A DNA stretch of 64,000 nucleotides from Rhizobium leguminosarum (GCF_017876795.1 NZ_JAGIOR010000002.1:248001-312000), one strand, 5' to 3'. Numbered from the stretch's first letter, positions 28,077 to 40,322 are shown. A program made the numbers and translations. Notes: generated by a model from the letters alone, not told the origin.

Positions 28077-29045
28077 ATGCAATATCAGGCGGTCGTGCGA
28101 AAATTCGGGCCGGCCGAGGAGGTCGTTGAGATCGAGCGGGCCGCATTGCCGGCGCTGCGGCGCGACCAGGTGCGCGTGCGGCTGCTTGCGCGATCGATCA
28201 ATCCGTCCGATATCATCACCATTTCAGGCGCCTATGCCGGGCGCACGACCTTGCCCTTCATTCCCGGGTTCGAAGCCTTCGGCGTGGTCGAAGCCTGCGG
28301 TGAAGACGTTTACGGGCTTGCGCCGGGTACCCGCGTGCTGCCGGTGCGGAGCGCCGGCGGATGGCAGGAATTCAAGGACACCGATCCCAGCTGGTGTCTT
28401 CATGTTCCGGACACACTCTCCGATTTCGAGGCGGCGACGAGCTATGTCAACCCGATGACGGCCTGGCTGATGCTGCACAAGAAGATCGGGCTGAGGCCCG
28501 GCATGCGCATCGCCATCAATGCCGCCGCCTCGTCGATCGGATCGATTCTGATCGGTCTGGCCAATGCCGTCGGCGTCGAGCCGGTCGCGATCGTCCGCAG
28601 CGAAGAATCCCGCCAGCGCCTGCGCGGCCGGCTCGAGGCCGTCATCGTCGACAAGGAGGATCGCGATCTCACGGCGGGGCTTGCCGGCCGGCATGGGCTG
28701 GACGCGGTGCTCGACTGCGTCGGCGGCGCGCACGCCGGCCTCCTCGCCGATGCGCTCAAACCCGGCGGCCATTTCGTGCATTACGGCCTGCTCTCGGGCC
28801 AAAGCATCCCGCCGTCTTTCTGGTTGTCGCATCCAGAGGTCGCTTTTTCCTTCTTCCATCTTCGCGAATGGGTTCATTCCGAGGCCATGGGCGACGTCCA
28901 GCGCGCCTATGCCGAGGTGGCGGCGCAGATCGCCTCGAAGGTCATTGCGACCGAGGTGCGGGAGGTCTTTCCTCTGGAAAAGATCCGCCTGGCGCTGCAA
29001 TCCGCCCTCCCCTTCCGAACGGGGGGCAAGGTGCTTCTGGCGTGA
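28077..29045 (+). CDS. MDR-family oxidoreductase (quinone / enoyl reductase-like)
   Basis: 322 residues of the medium-chain dehydrogenase/reductase superfamily: a GroES-like N-terminal domain (INPSDIITISGAYAGRTTLPFIPGFEAFGVV) and a Rossmann domain with AINAAASSIGSILIGLANAVG and LDAVLDCVGG. The zinc-binding GHE and Cys-cluster signatures are absent, so it is probably zinc-independent, like quinone oxidoreductases and 2-enoyl thioester reductases. Divergent placement next to an acyl-CoA operon makes an enoyl-reductase role plausible, but that is inference. Confidence 0.83.
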   Translation: MQYQAVVRKFGPAEEVVEIERAALPALRRDQVRVRLLARSINPSDIITISGAYAGRTTLPFIPGFEAFGVVEACGEDVYGLAPGTRVLPVRSAGGWQEFKDTDPSWCLHVPDTLSDFEAATSYVNPMTAWLMLHKKIGLRPGMRIAINAAASSIGSILIGLANAVGVEPVAIVRSEESRQRLRGRLEAVIVDKEDRDLTAGLAGRHGLDAVLDCVGGAHAGLLADALKPGGHFVHYGLLSGQSIPPSFWLSHPEVAFSFFHLREWVHSEAMGDVQRAYAEVAAQIASKVIATEVREVFPLEKIRLALQSALPFRTGGKVLLA

Positions 29046-29053
29046 GGTAAATG

Positions 29054-29079
29054 CTGGACGCGGCCGAAACCGCGTCCAG
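29054..29079. terminator. Hairpin between convergent genes
   Basis: CTGGACGCGG (29054-29063) pairs with CCGCGTCCAG (29070-29079), a perfect 10-bp stem with a 6-base loop, in the 48-base gap between converging genes. There is no T-run on either strand. Confidence 0.5.
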
Positions 29080-29093
29080 GTAGGTGCGATCAA

Positions 29094-31420
<2,327 letters not shown>

Positions 31421-32335
31421 ATGAAGAACCTGACCCTGAAACAGCTGCGTTATTTTGAAGCCCTGGCGAGGGATGGCCGCTTCCGGCGCGCTGCCGACGC
31501 CTGCGCCATCTCCCAGCCGGCACTCTCAATGCAGATCAAAGAACTTGAGCAGGAGTTGGGCAGCGAGCTTTTCGAGCGCAGCGCGCGTGAAGTAAAGCTG
31601 ACGGCCTTCGGCCAGACCTTCGCTCTCAAGGTCCGCGAGATCCTGCGCGGCGTGGACGAGTTGGGGGAGCTGGCGCGCGCCGCGCGCCACTCCTTCCTGA
31701 CGCGGCTGCGCATCGGCATCATACCAACGATCGCGCCTTATCTGCTGCCGGTTATCATAAACGATCTGAACAAAACTTTCGCCGGAATTCAGATCGAGGT
31801 GCGCGAGACGCAGACGGCAAAGCTTGTTCAGGAGCTTACCCAAGGCCAGCTGGACACGGCAATCGTTGCCTTGCCCGTCTCGGAACCGTCGCCGACCGAA
31901 CTCGAGCTCTTCAAGGAAGAATTCGTGCTGGTGCGGCGGCCCGAAGACGAGGGCAAGCCGGTGCCCGAACGCGAGGCGCTGCGCGAAATGCGGTTGCTGC
32001 TGCTGGAAGAAGGCCATTGCTTCCGCGATCAGGCCTTGTCGTTCTGCAAGATCTGGTCGGCCCGCCCCCGGGAAGTCATGGAAGGCAGCTCTCTTTCCAC
32101 CCTGGTCCAGATGGTCAGCGCCGGCATCGGCATCACTTTGATCCCGGAGATGGCGGTTCCTGTGGAAACGCGCTCGGCGCAAGTTTCGATCTCCCGCTTC
32201 CAGTCCCCACAGCCGTCGCGAACGATCGGCATGGTCTGGCGCAATTCGACCCCGATGGCCAAACAGCTGCTGCAGGTTTCCGAGGCGGTTCGCCGCTCGG
32301 CCGACACTATGCGCGAACGACAGGTCGCACGGTGA
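31421..32335 (+). CDS. oxyR: Hydrogen peroxide-sensing LysR regulator OxyR
   Basis: 304 residues. The N-terminal winged HTH (TLKQLRYFEALARDGRFRRAADACAISQPALSMQIKELEQELGSELFER) is followed by a LysR substrate domain. The redox pair is present in EEGHCFRDQALSFC, matching Cys199 and Cys208 of E. coli OxyR (about residues 200 and 209 here). Oxidation is expected to form a disulfide and activate katG. It ends 18 bases before the convergent panB stop. Confidence 0.95.
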   Translation: MKNLTLKQLRYFEALARDGRFRRAADACAISQPALSMQIKELEQELGSELFERSAREVKLTAFGQTFALKVREILRGVDELGELARAARHSFLTRLRIGIIPTIAPYLLPVIINDLNKTFAGIQIEVRETQTAKLVQELTQGQLDTAIVALPVSEPSPTELELFKEEFVLVRRPEDEGKPVPEREALREMRLLLLEEGHCFRDQALSFCKIWSARPREVMEGSSLSTLVQMVSAGIGITLIPEMAVPVETRSAQVSISRFQSPQPSRTIGMVWRNSTPMAKQLLQVSEAVRRSADTMRERQVAR

Positions 32336-32353
32336 TGGCCGGATGTCCTGGCC

Positions 32354-33175
32354 TTAAGGTCGCCGCTTGAACGTGTGCTCTGCTGCCGGAAACTTTCGCG
32401 ATCGCACCTCCGCGGCATAGGCGGCGGCAGCCTCGGTGACCCGCTTGCCGAGTTCGTCGTAGCGTTTGACGAAACGCGGCGTGAAATCGTTGAACAGCCC
32501 GAGAATGTCGTCGGAGACCAGAACCTGGCCGTCGCAGGCTGAGGAGGCGCCGATACCAATGCTCGGGATGTGCATGGCCGCCGTCACCTCTCGGGCGAGC
32601 GGTTCCACCGTGCCCTCGATGACGACGGCAAAGGCGCCCGAGCCGCCGATGGCGTGCGCGTCACGCCGGATCTTCGACGTCTCGTGTTCGGAATGGCCGA
32701 CGGAACGATAGCCGCCTGCGGTATGAACCTGCTGCGGCATCAGGCCGATATGCCCCATCACCGGCACCCCTCGCTTCGTCAGAAAGGCGATGGTCTCGGC
32801 CATCTCCTCGCCCCCCTCCAGTTTGACGGCATCGCAGCCGGTTTCCTGCAAGATGCGGACGGCATTGCGGAAGGCGACCTCTTTCGACTCCTGATAACTG
32901 CCGAACGGCATGTCGACGACGACGCAGGCCTTGCCGACGCCGCGCATCACCGCCTTGCCGTGGGCGATCATCATGTCGAGCGTGACGCCGATCGTGCTCT
33001 CCATGCCGTAGAGCACCATGCCGAGCGAATCCCCGACCAGCAGAAGATCGCAATGCTCATCGAGCAGCCGCGCCATCGGCGTCGTATAGGCGGTCAGGCA
33101 GACGATCGGCTTGCCGCTCTTCATGGCTGAGATGCGCGCTGGCGTAAGGCGCTTTTGAATTCCGGCCGCGCTCAT
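32354..33175 (-). CDS. panB: 3-methyl-2-oxobutanoate hydroxymethyltransferase
   Basis: 273 residues, normal for PanB, which transfers a hydroxymethyl group from methylene-tetrahydrofolate to ketoisovalerate in pantothenate synthesis. Family blocks are [34 protein letters not shown] (metal-binding Asp), GGEEMAETI, and [12 protein letters not shown]. The ATG overlaps the panC stop by four bases, giving a translationally coupled panC-panB pair. Plasmid location of panCB is documented for R. etli p42f. Confidence 0.96.
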   Translation of the reverse strand: MSAAGIQKRLTPARISAMKSGKPIVCLTAYTTPMARLLDEHCDLLLVGDSLGMVLYGMESTIGVTLDMMIAHGKAVMRGVGKACVVVDMPFGSYQESKEVAFRNAVRILQETGCDAVKLEGGEEMAETIAFLTKRGVPVMGHIGLMPQQVHTAGGYRSVGHSEHETSKIRRDAHAIGGSGAFAVVIEGTVEPLAREVTAAMHIPSIGIGASSACDGQVLVSDDILGLFNDFTPRFVKRYDELGKRVTEAAAAYAAEVRSRKFPAAEHTFKRRP

Positions 33176-34065
33176 CTGGTCACTCCCTTTCCCGGCAAGC
33201 CCCGCCCGCCGCTCACTCTGTTACCCCCGACGACCCTGTTGTCGAGAAGCCGTGTCGAGCCGAGCCGCACGAAGAGCGCCACGACGACGGGTTCTTTGAT
33301 CGACGCGACCGGCTGCAGCGTCGAAGCATCCCTGACGGCAACGACCTCGGGCTTTGCCAGAGGCTCGCGACTGAGAAACGCCGTCAGCTTTGCCTCGAGT
33401 TCAGCTGGATCCGTCAGACCGCCGGCAACGAGACGCTCCGCTTCGTCGAGGGTCTGAGGCACGATCACCGCGGCGCGGCGCTCCGCCTCGCTGAGATAGA
33501 CGTTGCGCGACGACAATGCGAGGCCGTCGGCGTCCCTGACCGTCGGCACCGATATCACCCGCACCGGCACGGCCAGATCATCCACCATGCGCTTGATGAT
33601 GACGACCTGCTGATAGTCCTTCTCGCCGAAATAGGCGGTCTGCGGCTGTACGATGTTGAAGAGCTTGTTGACGACGGTGGCGACACCGGCAAAGTGCCCA
33701 GGCCGGACCGCTCCTTCGAGCTCGTGTCCGAGATCGGGAACGTCAACGACGGTCAGCATCGGCTGGGGATACATGTCCTCGACGCCGGGCGAAAAAAGGA
33801 AATTGACCCCGGCTTGCTTCAGCATGGCTGCGTCGCGTTCCAGATCGCGCGGATATCTGCTCAGGTCTTCGGCGGGGCCGAACTGCAGCGGATTGACGAA
33901 AATCGACACGACGACGATGTCGTTCTCGGCGCGCGCGCGCGCGCCGAGTTCCATATGACCGGCGTGAAGATAGCCCATCGTCGGAACGAGGCCGACGGTC
34001 CGCCCTTGCCGCTTCAGCGCATCGAGCGTGTGGCGCAGCTCGTCAATGCTCGAGAAAACCCGCAT
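33172..34065 (-). CDS. panC: Pantothenate synthetase
   Basis: 297 residues. It joins pantoate and beta-alanine through a pantoyl-adenylate. The nucleotidyl-transferase HxGH motif is in [14 protein letters not shown] (about residues 30-43) and the KMSKS-like motif appears as [22 protein letters not shown] is the conserved PanC loop. The ATG at 34065 begins [11 protein letters not shown] and has GAGG upstream; the open frame extends further but lacks family resemblance. It is the first gene of the panC-panB unit. Confidence 0.96.
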   Translation of the reverse strand: MRVFSSIDELRHTLDALKRQGRTVGLVPTMGYLHAGHMELGARARAENDIVVVSIFVNPLQFGPAEDLSRYPRDLERDAAMLKQAGVNFLFSPGVEDMYPQPMLTVVDVPDLGHELEGAVRPGHFAGVATVVNKLFNIVQPQTAYFGEKDYQQVVIIKRMVDDLAVPVRVISVPTVRDADGLALSSRNVYLSEAERRAAVIVPQTLDEAERLVAGGLTDPAELEAKLTAFLSREPLAKPEVVAVRDASTLQPVASIKEPVVVALFVRLGSTRLLDNRVVGGNRVSGGRGLPGKGVTR

Positions 34066-34339
34066 GTATCCTCCCCGCGGCCGCTCACTCCATCTTGGGC
34101 GCGGATAAGAAGTGTAATCGATACTGGAGGTCAATGCATATTCCGCGATAAAAACGATTATATGGACGACATGCTGAACACCGAGCGACATCAGCCCTGA
34201 AAACGGCATTTCGCCACAGGGCTGCGGCGCAGCTTCCGAGCGGCTTGCGGCGGGACCGACGATGTGCGACGTCCGTTACTCGCCCTTTTCGTCAAGATAC
34301 CATCATAGTCGGTCGCTATGGACGTTACATGGAGGACGC
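34066..34339. promoter_or_regulatory. Divergent region between panC and proQ-like gene
   Basis: 274 bases separating two divergent genes. It is AT-rich around 34105-34165, the likely promoter zone. No specific operator was recognised. Confidence 0.4.
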
Positions 34340-34822
34340 ATGGACAAGCCCTGGAAGATCAGCCGCGGACCGATTGCGGCAACCGAACTCGACGTTGAGA
34401 AGGCAACTGCGATCAACACGCTGTTGACCCGGCCGGTCGGCGTGCTTCCGGCCAAGCCTGGGGATCCGATCCTTCCCTTTGCCGTCGGCCTCTTCAACGA
34501 GCTGCGCCCGCTCCTGAAGCCCGAAGCCGGCGTGACGACGTTGAGGCGGGCGACCGCTGCCTATGTCCACTGCCGGCGCTATTATTTCGCCAGCGCCCAG
34601 CCCGATTCCATGCGCCACGGCCTTGACGGCGAACCCGTCGAACCAATGTCGCCCGAAGACCGGCTGGTCGCGCAAAATCGCTTCCTCAGTCTCAAGCAGA
34701 GCGCCGGCAAAGCCGAAGCGCCCGAGCCGCCAGCACCGGTTCCTGCTCCCCTCCTGAGCAAGAGCGAACAGATCCGCGCAGCTCTTCTCGGCAAGAAGGG
34801 CGCGTCAGCCAGCGCAGAATGA
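34340..34822 (+). CDS. ProQ/FinO-family RNA chaperone
   Basis: 160 residues. The middle (about 20-112) fits the ProQ/FINO domain: LPFAVGLFNELRPLLKPEAGVTTLRRATAAYVHCRRYYFASAQPDSMRHGLDGEPVEPMSPEDRLVAQNRF, including the basic helix-turn region and the Y/F-rich strand that contact RNA. The C-terminus is a Pro/Ala-rich linker ending in LSKSEQIRAALLGKKG, like the flexible tails of the family. Known members bind structured or antisense RNA (for example FinP on F plasmids). GGAGG lies upstream of the ATG at 34340. Its nearness to a repABC operon with an antisense RNA is notable. The family call is by pattern only. Confidence 0.72.
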   Translation: MDKPWKISRGPIAATELDVEKATAINTLLTRPVGVLPAKPGDPILPFAVGLFNELRPLLKPEAGVTTLRRATAAYVHCRRYYFASAQPDSMRHGLDGEPVEPMSPEDRLVAQNRFLSLKQSAGKAEAPEPPAPVPAPLLSKSEQIRAALLGKKGASASAE

Positions 34823-35043
34823 CATTAGGTTCGCCCATATCCGGCTTCCTTCAAGTCGTTCGTGCATCCGTAAAATCGATATAAGTAGAACCTGGTATTG
34901 TATTTCGCCGGGGATAATATCCGTATTGCAATGCTGACTGGCAAAACCTTCACGTCGGCCTCAAATATATTTTGCTTTACATACCATTAATGCAATTGCG
35001 CTAATTTTAGCATCAGCCAGAAACTTCCTCCGGACCTGCTAGA

Positions 35044-36033
35044 ATGACGCGTCTCCTGATTGCAGCTTCCCTATTCGCATTGGCCGTAGTCCAGCCTGGC
35101 GCGGCCGCCGATCTTTCCGCCTATAAACGGCCGCTGACGGTCCCTTTCGAGGGGGTGACGGCCTATTCCCCGCAATTGGCGACGCTTGGCAAGATGCTGT
35201 TCTTCGACCCCAGGCTTTCCGGCAACAAGAACATGACTTGCGCCAGCTGTCATAATCCTTCCTTCGGCTTCGAGACGCCGGTGAAGACCCCGATCGGCGC
35301 GGCCAATACCGCGCTGGCACGCCAGGCGCCGACGGTTCTGAACGTTGCCTGGGTGTCGCCCTTCTTCTGGGACGGCCGCGCGCCGAACCTGGAGCAGCAG
35401 GCGGCAGGCCCGATCACCGCTGCAGCCGAAATGAACGGCAAGCTCGACGACGCCGTGGCCGAAATGCAGGACATACCCGATTACAAGAACTGGTTCGGCG
35501 AGGTGTTTCCCGACAAGGGCATCAGCAAAGAGACCCTGCTGACGGCGATCGCCACCTATGAGCGGACGGTGGTTTCCAACTGGTCGCCCTTCGATCGCTG
35601 GGTGGATGGCGACGAGAAGGCGGTCTCCGACAGCGCCAAGCGGGGCTTCGAGTTGTTCACCGGCACCGCGGGCTGTTCCTCCTGCCACACGGGCTGGAAT
35701 TTCACCGACAACAAATTCCATGACATCGGCCTGCCAGGCGACGATATCGGCCGCTACAAGATCGATGCGAGCAGCCCTGACAATAAATATGCCTTCAAGA
35801 CACCCGGCCTGCGCAACACGCTCTACCGTGGCCCCTATATGCATGACGGAAGCCTGAAGAGCATGGACGAGGTGATCGCCCATTATGAAAGCGGCGGCGT
35901 CAGCCGTCCGTCACTCGATCGGGCGATGTCGCCTTTCCTGCTGACGGAAGATGAGAGCAAGGATCTGATCGCCTTTCTGGGAACTTTGACCGCGGAAAAG
36001 CAAGACATCCCCTTGCCGACGCTGCCGAACTGA
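35044..36033 (+). CDS. Di-haem cytochrome-c peroxidase (CcpA/MauG family)
   Basis: 329 residues. A signal peptide ([22 protein letters not shown]) directs it to the periplasm. Two haem c sites are seen: CASCH (about residues 63-67) and CSSCH (about 212-216). Family blocks include [29 protein letters not shown] and [14 protein letters not shown] [27 protein letters not shown]. It should reduce hydrogen peroxide using cytochrome electrons, or act as a MauG-like oxidant. The chemoreceptor gene starts 10 bases after its stop, implying co-transcription. Confidence 0.92.
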   Translation: MTRLLIAASLFALAVVQPGAAADLSAYKRPLTVPFEGVTAYSPQLATLGKMLFFDPRLSGNKNMTCASCHNPSFGFETPVKTPIGAANTALARQAPTVLNVAWVSPFFWDGRAPNLEQQAAGPITAAAEMNGKLDDAVAEMQDIPDYKNWFGEVFPDKGISKETLLTAIATYERTVVSNWSPFDRWVDGDEKAVSDSAKRGFELFTGTAGCSSCHTGWNFTDNKFHDIGLPGDDIGRYKIDASSPDNKYAFKTPGLRNTLYRGPYMHDGSLKSMDEVIAHYESGGVSRPSLDRAMSPFLLTEDESKDLIAFLGTLTAEKQDIPLPTLPN

Positions 36034-36043
36034 GGTGCAGGCA

Positions 36044-37849
36044 ATGAAACTCTCCATACGCATGCAGATTCTCGTGCCGATGGTGGCCACGATCGTCGTC
36101 GGCTTCGGCAGCGCATTCCTGATCGGCTACCAGGCGGTCACCGGCCAGACCCGGGTCGCCGCGGTGGTGCAGGAGGCGGTGAACGCCAAGCTGGCCTCCG
36201 CTCATATCGAACAGCAGTTCAGACAGGCCACGTCAGTTGTCGACCGGGTGCTGTCGATGACGAACTTCGTGCCGGCGACCGAGGTCAAAGCCGAGTTTGA
36301 CGCGACCGACGGCGCGCTCTCGCAATCGCTCGACGAGCTTGGCCGCATCGATCTCGCAGCTTCGCTGACCGACGGCGTGCGATCGCTCGGCCAGGCGCAT
36401 GAGGTCTGGGAAAAGGATGTCAGGATCAGTCTTGGCCTGCAGCCGGCGGACGAAGTCCCGACGGCCGAAAAGCTGGCGCGTTCGCAGCAGGCGATCCTGA
36501 GCGGGATTACCGCCGTCAACGCCATCGTCGATAAGATCGCGACCGAGAGTGTGGCCGACGCCGGCAGCGCGCTGGAGACGAAGATCGAAATCGAATTGGC
36601 CCTGGCGGGCCTTGCCGCGGTCGTAGGCTTGGGCATTCTGATCGCCATCGCCCGGCACGTGTCGCGCCCGATCCAGCGCATCACGCGCTCCATGCAGGAA
36701 CTGGCGAGCGGCGAGACGGATAAGGCGATCCCCTATGCGGGGCGCCGCGACGAGATCGGCCTGATGGCGGGCTCGGTGGAAGTCTTCCGCCAGAACGCCA
36801 TCGCGCGGACCCGTCTCGAAGGCGAAGCCGCGGAGAACCGGCGGCTGGCGGAAGCAAACCGGCTTGCCGACCAGGAGCAGGCGGAGGCGAGCGCGGCCGA
36901 GCGGTTGACGGTTGCCACGTCGGGGCTCGCGGCCGGGCTGAAGCGGATGGCGGAGGGCGATCTCGCCTTCAAGCTCTCGGACCGGTTCGCGCCGGAATTC
37001 GAACCCCTCCGAAATGATTTCAACGCCTCCGTCGAGCAGCTCGGCGGCACGCTCCTTTCCGTTTCCGAAAGCGTATCGATCATCAATTCCGGCACTCGTG
37101 AGATCAGCAACGGCTCCAACGAACTCTCCGGCCGCACCGAGCGGCAGGCGGCGACGCTCGAACAGACCGCCGCGGCGCTCAGCGCCGTGACTGCCAAGGT
37201 CAACGAAGCCTCCAAGATCGCCGACGAGGCCCGCGGTGTCGCCGACAGCGCCAATCGCAGCGCCGTAGCTTCAGGCAAGGTGGTGGCCCAGACGGTCGAT
37301 GCCATGGGGCAGATCGAGGAATCGTCCAAGCAGATCAACAATATCATTAGCGTTATCGACCAGATTGCCTTCCAGACCAACCTCTTGGCGCTCAATGCCG
37401 GTGTCGAGGCTGCCCGGGCCGGTGAGGCCGGCAAAGGTTTCGCCGTCGTCGCCCAGGAGGTGCGCGAACTCGCACAGCGCTCGGCCCAGGCCGCCAAGGA
37501 GATCAAGGATCTAATCGGGCGGTCGTCCGCCAAGGTCAGCACCGGCGTCGAACTGGTCAGCCAGACCGGCGCAGCACTTGGCGACATCGGCCGCTTCATC
37601 GTCGATATCAACCGGTTCATGGAAGCACTGGCAGGCGCGGCGCGCGAACAGTCTACCAACCTGTCGGAAGTCAATGCGGCCATGCACCAGCTCGATCAGG
37701 TGACCCAGCAAAACGCCGCGATGGTGGAGGAAACCACCGCCGCCAGCGTCACGCTTGCCGGCGAGGCCGAGCGCCTGCGCGAACTGGTCACCCAGTTCGA
37801 ACTGGGCAGGGCGGAGCCCGGCGCACGGAGCTATCGCGACGCTGCCTGA
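36044..37849 (+). CDS. Methyl-accepting chemotaxis protein
   Basis: 601 residues. TM1 is about residues 8-28 ([21 protein letters not shown]), a sensor helical domain of about 155 residues follows, then TM2 ([20 protein letters not shown], about 187-207), a HAMP domain beginning [17 protein letters not shown], a second HAMP-like segment near [14 protein letters not shown], and the signalling hairpin with [47 protein letters not shown]. Methylation-type helices flank the tip. It ends ARSYRDAA with no CheR-binding pentapeptide. The close link to a periplasmic peroxidase suggests the sensed signal may relate to redox, but that is speculation. The ATG at 36044 follows GAGGTG. Confidence 0.95.
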   Translation: MKLSIRMQILVPMVATIVVGFGSAFLIGYQAVTGQTRVAAVVQEAVNAKLASAHIEQQFRQATSVVDRVLSMTNFVPATEVKAEFDATDGALSQSLDELGRIDLAASLTDGVRSLGQAHEVWEKDVRISLGLQPADEVPTAEKLARSQQAILSGITAVNAIVDKIATESVADAGSALETKIEIELALAGLAAVVGLGILIAIARHVSRPIQRITRSMQELASGETDKAIPYAGRRDEIGLMAGSVEVFRQNAIARTRLEGEAAENRRLAEANRLADQEQAEASAAERLTVATSGLAAGLKRMAEGDLAFKLSDRFAPEFEPLRNDFNASVEQLGGTLLSVSESVSIINSGTREISNGSNELSGRTERQAATLEQTAAALSAVTAKVNEASKIADEARGVADSANRSAVASGKVVAQTVDAMGQIEESSKQINNIISVIDQIAFQTNLLALNAGVEAARAGEAGKGFAVVAQEVRELAQRSAQAAKEIKDLIGRSSAKVSTGVELVSQTGAALGDIGRFIVDINRFMEALAGAAREQSTNLSEVNAAMHQLDQVTQQNAAMVEETTAASVTLAGEAERLRELVTQFELGRAEPGARSYRDAA

Positions 37850-37937
37850 GCGGGGTGCGAGGCAGATGAGCCCTTCGCCCGCAAGAGCGCCATCAGCATC
37901 GGACCGAGCGCGAATTCGCCGCGTTCGGCGCGTCGCG

Positions 37938-39128
37938 TCAGGTCCTGAGATAACCGCCGGCGGAGTTGATGCTCTCTCCCCGCTGCAGAATGCAGGCCAT
38001 GACGGCGGCGGTGTTTTCCGGCCCCATCACCTTCGCCGCTTCCTCATAGGCCGACGGGCCGACACCCAGCATCGAGCGCACGACAACCGCCGCCATCATC
38101 AGGTCCCGCCAACTGGCGATGGCGGCGCCTGGCCCATAGTCGACAATATCAGGGCAGGCCTGCAGAACCATGCCGAGCGGGAAAGATTTCAATCCCGCAG
38201 CATTCTTCCGGGCAATGGCCGGCGATCCCTCCCCGTCCTTCCCCGCCATTCCGGGTTGGCGCCTTTCCAGCGCTGCTCTCGGCTGGTAATCTCGGTTCGC
38301 CTTCTGCCCCGTTTCCAAGCTCGGTTCAGATTCAGATGTGGATTCAGGGTTCGAATTCTGTATGTGGCGCTCAATCTGGGATTCATTGGTGCTCGCTGTC
38401 TGAACTTTATCCTGCGATTCCAATGTGTTGATAATGTTGCGGCGCGCCGTCTCGAGTTCTTCGAGGATCGGCGAGAGGTTTTCGGGCGTTGCTGCCCTCG
38501 GAATGCGCTGCAGGAGCGCCTGGAACATCGAAGAGGTGCGCTCCCAGTCACCGGGAACCGCTTCCGCGACGGCTGCGGAAACGAGCTTGGCGATATCGCG
38601 ACGGCAGATCGTCAGCCGCTCCTTCATTGCGCGCAGCATCTGCCGGCCGGCAGCAATGCGGGCGGCGATCGTTTCGATCTCGGTGGCGCGGGCAAGAAGC
38701 GGCGCCAGGCTGAAGCCGTAGGCCTCGTCGACCCCGCCTTCCCTGTTGCGTCGGATATAGCGCTTGCCGTTCGGACTGTCCTTGCGAGAGATAAGGCCGG
38801 CCTCGACGAGACCGGCGAGATGCCGACGCAATGTCGCGGCCGCCATGCCGCGTGCCCTGAGGCAAAGTTGTGCGTTCGAGGGAAAGACGACCAGTCTTTT
38901 TTCGCCGGACAGTTCGTCGTCAGGAAAAAATGTCAGCAGCGCATCGAGCACCGTCAGCGCACGATCGCTCACGCCAAGACCCGCGCGGGCCTCGCAGACC
39001 AATCTGAACAGCTTCCACTTGTTGCGCCTCGTCCCGGCCTCGATCGTTTCGCCTCGCCGCTGTTTCAGCAGCATGGCAAGCGACATCGGCCGCCGCCCGA
39101 AGGGCGTCGTTACACATTCACTCTCCAT
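37938..39128 (-). CDS. repC: Plasmid replication initiator RepC
   Basis: 396 residues, matching RepC of repABC plasmids. The N-terminal winged-helix DNA-binding region is LTVLDALLTFFPDDELSGEKRLVVFPSNAQLCLRARGMAAATLRRHLAGLVEAGLISRKDSPNGKRYIRR (about residues 55-125). A variable hydrophilic linker follows, then the C-terminal domain FPLGMVLQACPDIVDYGP. The ATG at 39128 is preferred over a GTG nine bases upstream because GAGGTG precedes it. In this family the origin lies inside repC; an AT-rich stretch at about 38325-38440 is the best candidate. Expression should be limited by the antisense RNA in the leader. Confidence 0.95.
   Translation of the reverse strand: MESECVTTPFGRRPMSLAMLLKQRRGETIEAGTRRNKWKLFRLVCEARAGLGVSDRALTVLDALLTFFPDDELSGEKRLVVFPSNAQLCLRARGMAAATLRRHLAGLVEAGLISRKDSPNGKRYIRRNREGGVDEAYGFSLAPLLARATEIETIAARIAAGRQMLRAMKERLTICRRDIAKLVSAAVAEAVPGDWERTSSMFQALLQRIPRAATPENLSPILEELETARRNIINTLESQDKVQTASTNESQIERHIQNSNPESTSESEPSLETGQKANRDYQPRAALERRQPGMAGKDGEGSPAIARKNAAGLKSFPLGMVLQACPDIVDYGPGAAIASWRDLMMAAVVVRSMLGVGPSAYEEAAKVMGPENTAAVMACILQRGESINSAGGYLRT
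38325..38440. other. Candidate oriV (AT-rich segment within repC)
   Basis: This is the most AT-rich part of repC, encoding the poorly conserved linker (TNESQIERHIQNSNPES). repABC origins are known to lie within repC in such a segment. Assignment is by position only. Confidence 0.4.
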
Positions 39129-39242
39129 TTCCTTCACCTCTCGTCAGGCAAAAGAAATCCGCTCACCAAACGGTGCGTAGTTTCAAAGCGCTACAGCGTT
39201 CCTTGCGTGTCTCAAAAAGACACGGGCGGCGCTGCAGGACTC

Positions 39243-39335
39243 TTGACTGGGATTCGTGAAAATGCGATTCTCTGTCTTGCTTAAGGATAGGAGAAGGGCT
39301 TCCACGACCTGGTCGTTTGGGGGCCTTTTTCTTTT
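39243..39335 (+). ncRNA. Antisense ctRNA of the repABC operon, with promoter
   Basis: In the repB-repC gap, on the strand opposite the operon, are TTGACT (39243-39248), a 17-base spacer and GATTCT (39266-39271), predicting transcription from about 39278. The transcript would end in an intrinsic terminator: GGCTTCC (39297-39303) pairs with GGGGGCC (39319-39325) around an ACGACC/GGTCGT inner stem, followed by TTTTTCTTTT. The length of about 58 nt matches ctRNAs known from repABC plasmids, which repress repC expression and set copy number. Confidence 0.75.
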
Positions 39336-39341
39336 GCGGTT

Positions 39342-40322
39342 TCAGTCTCCTTGATTGCTCTCCTCGGCGAGAAATTGCTCATAGAGCGCATCCAGCCTGC
39401 TGGAGAGAAATTCCCCGAAGCGGCCGGCATTCCTGGCTTTCATGGAAAGCGAAAATGCCTTGCCGTCATTCTTCATTTCCGCCTGAACTGCGTTGTCCCG
39501 TGGTTGCCATTTGACCTTGCCTGCCGCGGCTTGGGTTTTCTTCACCGGCCGGGCGCTTTTGTTCAGCGCCGCATAGAGCGCTTCGAACCGTCTGTCGGAG
39601 GGCAATCCAAGAAAGTCGTCGTCTTCCAGGATCTTGGCGATATCTGCCGCATTGGCCGACTTGCCGGCCAGCAGCGAAAGCTCCACCCAGCGTTCGCGGC
39701 CGATGCCGGGTGCAGGGCCGATCGCCTGGACGACGGCCGGCGAGATACGATCCATGACCGAAATCATCTTCGAGATCGACGCCGCATTGGCGGCCAGCGC
39801 TGTTGAAATAACCTCCCTGTCATAACCGAGCTCCTCCAGCCGGCTGGCGAAGAGCGCGCGCTCGATGAAGGTAAGATCGGCCCGGGCCGAATTCTCCTGC
39901 CCCTGGGCGATGACATGGGTCCGGTCATCGATCGCCTTGACGACGGCCCTGACATTGCGGCCGAGTTCGCGGGCCGCGCGCAGGCGCCGATGGCCGAAGA
40001 CGACCTGATAGCGTCCGTCGATCTTGCCATGGGGACGCACCAGGATCGGCGTATCCTGCCCGCGGGCGCGGATCGCTTCGACCAGCGCGCGGAATTCCTC
40101 GTCGTCCTCGGACAGGCGGTCCTTGACGAAGGAGACCTCGACGACATCCGGATCGAGATCGACGACCGCCTCGCCCTCCAGGAACTTCTCCGCCTGTTTG
40201 GCCAGTTCATCCAACGAGCGGACAAGCGATCGGCCGGCCCCGCGCATCGGATAGTTTGGCGCGCCAGCGCTCTCGTCAGGCATGTCGGCCAGCCCTTCCA
40301 GAAGATTCTTTCGTGCCATCAT
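39342..40322 (-). CDS. repB: Plasmid partition protein RepB (ParB type)
   Basis: 326 residues. The ParB N-terminal domain is seen as DEEFRALVEAIRARGQDTPILVRPHGKIDGRYQVVFGHRRLRAARELG, with the CTP/arginine patch GHRRLRAA (about residues 112-119). A helix-turn-helix region follows in LTFIERALFASRLEELGYDREVISTALAANAASISKMISVMDRI. The C-terminal MKARNAGRFGEFLSSRLDALYEQF is a dimerisation helix. It binds parS sites and works with RepA. Two ATGs are adjacent (40322 and 40319), with GGAGG upstream. Confidence 0.95.
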   Translation of the reverse strand: MMARKNLLEGLADMPDESAGAPNYPMRGAGRSLVRSLDELAKQAEKFLEGEAVVDLDPDVVEVSFVKDRLSEDDEEFRALVEAIRARGQDTPILVRPHGKIDGRYQVVFGHRRLRAARELGRNVRAVVKAIDDRTHVIAQGQENSARADLTFIERALFASRLEELGYDREVISTALAANAASISKMISVMDRISPAVVQAIGPAPGIGRERWVELSLLAGKSANAADIAKILEDDDFLGLPSDRRFEALYAALNKSARPVKKTQAAAGKVKWQPRDNAVQAEMKNDGKAFSLSMKARNAGRFGEFLSSRLDALYEQFLAEESNQGD

